From: an uncultured Bacteroidales bacterium
GTDB taxonomy: Bacteria > Bacteroidota > Bacteroidia > Bacteroidales > Muribaculaceae
Length of the DNA stretch: 62,605 nucleotides
Direction of reading: 5' to 3'
Assembly (NCBI GenBank): GCA_945829225.1
Contig: CALZTY010000009.1
Location: 1 to 62,605, forward strand
Part shown: piece by piece, positions 59,793 to 62,605 of the stretch
Position numbering within the stretch: position 1 is the first letter of the stretch
Layout: each line of letters begins with the position of its first letter
Translations under genes and position numbers: made by a program
Notes under the pieces: generated by a model
What the model was told of the DNA's origin: nothing
What the model saw: the letters and a program-made list of their open reading frames with translations, nothing else
Database searches by the model: none

Positions 59793-60763
59793 ATCTCCAT
59801 ACAAATCCACAACTCTTCAAAGACGCCATTATTTCTGCTTCAAGACCTATCATCGAAGGAGGTCTGGGCATTAGCCCGCTGTTTATTGAAAAAGACTATT
59901 GGATCACCCGGACCTTAAAAAATATGGCTGAATACGATAATGAACAACGGGCTGTATTCAAGGGTGGAACCAGTTTATCCAAAGCTTATGGTATAGGAGC
60001 ACGTTTCTCTGAAGATATAGATGTCGCTATTTCCAATGCGTGGTCTTTTAGCGGTAATCAATTGAAAAACTTGATACATAGAACAGCTCATAATATGACA
60101 GAGGGCTTAGCAGAAATAGTGATACCCGGAAAGACAAGTAAGGGCTCTCGCTACTATAAAGCGTATTACCATTACCCTAAGAATATCGAATCATTGGCAG
60201 CTACTACAATAAACCCCGGTCAAATTCTTGTTGAAATCAATTCATTCGCAAATCCATATCCGTCAGAGCTACGAGAAATTAGAAGTTTCTTGACTTCATT
60301 TCTTTTACAAACTGACAATGAACAAATTGTTAAAGAGTATAAAATGTCACCGTTTACTTTACCTGTTTTAGATAAGCGTAGAACGCTTACTGAAAAAATG
60401 GTGTCCTTAATTCGATGCTCGCTTGCTAATGACTACAATACGGAGTTGTCGGCGAAAATTCGCCACTTCTATGACCTTTATTATCTGCTTAAAGATAAGG
60501 AAACCAGATCTTATCTTGATTCCGAAGTCTTCTTGAATGATTTTCATAGTTTATTCATGCATGACAAACAACAATTTGATAAACCCGAAGGGTGGCTACA
60601 ACGAAATATCAATGAATCTCCTTTGCTAATTTCATTGGAATATGTATGGGAAAAACTGGAACCGGTATATATGAGAGAATTACCGGAACTTGCGTATAAT
60701 ACAATACCCGATCCGGCTCAAATACTTGATAGCATCCGAGCGATATTGAACTACTTAAAATGA
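59789..60763 (+). CDS. AbiEii-like nucleotidyltransferase toxin
   Basis: 324 residues. The nucleotidyltransferase motif is complete: GGTSLSKAYG (residues 59-68) followed by FSEDIDVAI with D76 and D78. RHFYDLYYLL near residue 225 is the usual second signature of this family. Related toxins act on nucleic acids or tRNA and cause reversible growth arrest as phage defence. Translation coupled to the antitoxin by a 4-base overlap. No truncation seen, so the pair could be active. Confidence 0.92.
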   Translation: MNLHTNPQLFKDAIISASRPIIEGGLGISPLFIEKDYWITRTLKNMAEYDNEQRAVFKGGTSLSKAYGIGARFSEDIDVAISNAWSFSGNQLKNLIHRTAHNMTEGLAEIVIPGKTSKGSRYYKAYYHYPKNIESLAATTINPGQILVEINSFANPYPSELREIRSFLTSFLLQTDNEQIVKEYKMSPFTLPVLDKRRTLTEKMVSLIRCSLANDYNTELSAKIRHFYDLYYLLKDKETRSYLDSEVFLNDFHSLFMHDKQQFDKPEGWLQRNINESPLLISLEYVWEKLEPVYMRELPELAYNTIPDPAQILDSIRAILNYLK

Positions 60764-60874
60764 TTAATAATCCTTTGCTTCGAAGCCGGGGGCATCGGCG
60801 TGAGATTGATTCCCAGCCGTAAGGTTACATACGAGAGGTGTGTTTAGCAAGAATTTTAACTTTTTTTACTTTTT

Positions 60875-60910
60875 AACACATACTGCCTGGTGTGGCAGGC
60901 AGTATGTGTT
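60875..60910. repeat. 15-bp inverted repeat between AbiE and the MerR relic
   Basis: Arms aacacatactgcctg / caggcagtatgtgtt, perfect, with loop gtgtgg. There is no T-run after it on either strand (the T-rich stretch precedes it), so it is not a normal terminator for either neighbour. The remaining 100 bases of this gap hold nothing recognisable. Confidence 0.75.
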
Positions 60911-60926
60911 GGTTGGGTGCTTTAGG

Positions 60927-61227
60927 TTACTCAATCGGGATTTGGACCTCGGTGAGGTATTCGTCGGGGGATTGTTTGTTCCAGGGACCATCGATGTAAG
61001 ACATGCGCATGGGTCCGATGATGGTGAGATGGTGAGCGTTGACGTATTCGAGGACTTCCATTATCGCTATGCCAAACGAGGAGTAGGGTCCGGTGTAGCG
61101 GTAGCAGAGTGCGCGAGGGATGGCAGGCGCCTCGTAGAAATGGAGGATGGGTGTGTCGGGACGCACGGCGTCGACAGCCTCGCAGTATTCGATGTCGATG
61201 TCTTGGTCGTGGTGCTCATCGCCATGC
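60927..61227 (-). pseudogene. MerR-type regulator, GyrI-like effector-domain fragment
   Basis: The frame, open from about 61227, reads through DIDIEYCEAVDAVRPDT, then IPRALCYRYTGPYSSFGIAI and SYIDGPWNKQSPDEYLTEVQ. This is the C-terminal half of the GyrI-like effector-binding domain that follows a MerR HTH in multidrug-type regulators. The domain's first half and the coiled coil are missing, and the frame differs from the HTH fragment. An ATG at residue level MRPDTPILHFY (61166) could start a 79-residue protein but would not make a full domain. Part of the same broken gene as 61216-61431. Confidence 0.75.
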
Positions 61228-61431
61228 TCGATCCTCGAGCGACATGCCCAGGCGCTTGAGGTGGAGGATGCGTCCCAGATGGACGGCTTGACAGATGTCG
61301 TAGTAGCGGTAGCCGGTCCACGGGTCGATGTGTCGGGGCACGAGCAAGCCTATTTGCTCGTAGTGGCGCAGAGCCTTCACGGTGACTCGGCATAGCTTGG
61401 AGAACTCTCCGATTTTATACTTCGTTTCCAT
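61216..61431 (-). pseudogene. MerR-family regulator, N-terminal HTH fragment
   Basis: 71 residues: METKYKIGEFSKLCRVTVKA, then LRHYEQIGLLVPRHIDPWTG and YRYYDICQAVHLGRILHLKR, the complete MerR winged helix. It reaches LGMSLED, then diverges and stops (RAWR). Intact relatives continue with a coiled coil and a GyrI-like domain (total about 270 residues); the sequence here resumes in another frame in the middle of that domain. I infer loss of some 250-350 bases with frameshift. The promoter TTGAC-20-TAACTTTG at 61459-61491 is intact, so the truncated HTH may still be made. Confidence 0.8.
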
Positions 61432-61458
61432 TGATCGCGCAATCTTGGTTTACGACTG

Positions 61459-61491
61459 CAAAGTTACAGCCTGCCCTAAGGTACGAGTCAA
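61459..61491 (-). promoter_or_regulatory. Promoter of the MerR-type gene
   Basis: Minus strand TTGAC (61487-61491), 20 bases, TAACTTTG (61459-61466), 28 bases before the ATG. Confidence 0.72.
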
Positions 61492-61596
61492 TACCCCGGC
61501 GGTTAATAATTGTTAATTACTCGGTGTGGCGCGAAATCATTGCTTTATTAACGAAATTTTTCCATAATAATTTTTTCTTATCACGCAAAAAATGCG

Positions 61597-61604
61597 TACC
61601 TTTG
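61597..61604 (+). promoter_or_regulatory. Promoter -7 element of pckA
   Basis: TACCTTTG, giving a leader of about 115 bases with a small gtcgc/gcgac hairpin near 61654-61672. No -33 TTTG at the usual distance. Confidence 0.62.
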
Positions 61605-61727
61605 CACTTGAAAAACAAGACCCCCGCGGTGCTTGTTATATAGACAAATGTGTGTCGCTCACCAGTAGCGACTAATGTGTTGAAAATTAATAAATAAACA
61701 ATAACAATATTTTTTTCTACAAGCAAA

Positions 61728-62605
61728 ATGAGCAATTTGGAAGAAATCAAGAAAGCCCGTCTCGCCGGCGTAAAGTCCGACTTGGAGAAACTGGGCATTA
61801 AGAACGTAACCGAGGTTCTGTACAATCCCACCTACGAGGAATTGTTTGAGTTGGAGACCCTTCCCACCCTCGAGGGCTATGAGAAAGGTGTTAACTCAGA
61901 GCTCGGCGCCGTTGACGTGATGACCGGCGTTTACACCGGCCGCTCGCCCAAAGACAAATTCATCGTTATGGACGAGAAGTCAAAGGATACCGTGTGGTGG
62001 ACTACCGACGAATATAAGAATGACAACAAGCCCGCCAGCGCCGAGGCTTGGAAGGCTTGCAAGGAACTCGCCGTCAACGAGCTCTCAAATAAGAAACTCT
62101 TTGTTGTCGACGGCTTCTGCGGTGCCAACAAGGACACCCGCATGGCTGTGCGCTTCATCATGGAGGTTGCATGGCAGGCTCACTTCGTGACCAACATGTT
62201 CATCCGTCCTACCGCCGAGGACCTCGCCGACTTCACCCCCGACTTCATCGTTTACAACGCTTCGAAGGCTAAACTCACCAACTACAAGGAACTCGGTCTC
62301 AACAGCGAGACTGCCGTTGTCTTCAACATCACCTCGCGCGAGCAAGTGATCATCAACACCTGGTATGGCGGTGAGATGAAGAAGGGTATGTTCTCGATGA
62401 TGAACTACTACCTCCCCTTGCAGGGTATCGCCTCGATGCACTGCTCGGCTAACACCGACATGGAAGGCAAGAACACCGCTGTGTTCTTCGGCTTGAGCGG
62501 CACCGGCAAGACCACCCTCTCAACCGACCCCAAGCGTCTCCTCATCGGCGACGACGAGCACGGCTGGGACGACAACGGCGTCTTCAACTTCGAGGGCGGC
62601 TGCTA
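61728..62605 (+). CDS. pckA: Phosphoenolpyruvate carboxykinase (ATP), 5' part
   Basis: The first 292 residues of PckA; the gene runs past the window end. Start [20 protein letters not shown]; family motifs visible are [15 protein letters not shown] (substrate loop with the conserved Arg), [35 protein letters not shown] and the ATP P-loop [11 protein letters not shown]. The ADP/ATP-type enzyme converts oxaloacetate and PEP and in gut Bacteroidales runs toward CO2 fixation in succinate fermentation. The codon usage resembles rpoC and rpsA, as for a highly expressed gene. Confidence 0.97.
   Translation, partial: MSNLEEIKKARLAGVKSDLEKLGIKNVTEVLYNPTYEELFELETLPTLEGYEKGVNSELGAVDVMTGVYTGRSPKDKFIVMDEKSKDTVWWTTDEYKNDNKPASAEAWKACKELAVNELSNKKLFVVDGFCGANKDTRMAVRFIMEVAWQAHFVTNMFIRPTAEDLADFTPDFIVYNASKAKLTNYKELGLNSETAVVFNITSREQVIINTWYGGEMKKGMFSMMNYYLPLQGIASMHCSANTDMEGKNTAVFFGLSGTGKTTLSTDPKRLLIGDDEHGWDDNGVFNFEGGC

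Noticed and set aside
60875-60910. Terminator for the MerR relic or AbiE
   Set aside because: Hairpin is strong but followed by A-rich or mixed sequence, not T, on both strands.

Overview
The window reads as chromosomal DNA of a Bacteroidales bacterium, probably Muribaculaceae-like. Almost every transcription unit starts from the Bacteroidetes promoter type (TTTG, about 20 bp, TAnnTTTG), ribosome binding sites of the Shine-Dalgarno type are not evident, SecD and SecF are fused, and the families include DUF3316, RND efflux with lipoprotein partners, DUF4143 ATPases and T9SS-like C-termini. The genus call is inference. Core genes are GC-rich; several accessory genes are clearly AT-richer. || Layout. 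1-2040: end of rpoC and its terminator. 2043-7284: a decaying accessory block with a broken AlbA/HATPase gene and a surface beta-repeat protein that has lost its 5' end; near-identical terminator hairpins lie at both edges. 7402-7854: a small secreted protein made of 22-residue tandem repeats. 7882-11472: a four-gene leftward operon encoding a portal-like protein, a small adaptor-like protein, an SU10/DUF5309-type capsid-like protein and a 60-residue acidic protein, driven by a cellular promoter and without terminase, protease or tail genes; this is the most unusual system in the window. 11500-11840: palindromes and a 9-bp minisatellite. 11832-18214: an Lrp/AsnC regulator divergent from metY-metF-metH. 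18214-21600: a DUF4143 ATPase behind paired palindromes, a MalS-like GH13 protein with degenerate active-site motifs, and a relic of a K+/H+ antiporter. 21723-29360: rpsA; metX-hom behind a methionine-rich leader peptide and attenuator; secDF. 29416-31982: a second DUF4143 ATPase with 34-bp direct repeats in its leader, paired 40-bp palindromes and a lipoprotein. 31983-39607: a leftward operon of RND efflux genes, lpxA and recO. 39735-41011: SRP RNA, queF, queC. 40998-45766: leftward greA-HIT-TlpA-like-Ca ATPase operon with a terminator in the greA leader. 45811-54381: an orphan XRE regulator, a B3/4 protein and YciO, then LytM-like, dxr, rseP, rlmI-like and dipeptidyl-peptidase III. 54378-58994: parC, DUF3316 and S41 peptidase, leftward. 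59006-60763: an AbiE toxin-antitoxin pair with a 36-bp palindrome at its promoter. 60927-61491: a MerR/GyrI regulator broken by internal deletion. 61597-end: start of pckA. || How it fits together. Homoserine dehydrogenase, homoserine acetyltransferase, O-acetylhomoserine sulfhydrylase, MTHFR and B12-dependent methionine synthase give a complete homoserine-to-methionine route in two operons, one next to an Lrp-type regulator and one apparently controlled by ribosome stalling on Met codons. Four genes (AlbA, surface protein, antiporter, MerR) are broken by deletion or truncation, and three conserved-fold proteins (GH13, TlpA-like, LytM-like) have lost family catalytic residues.
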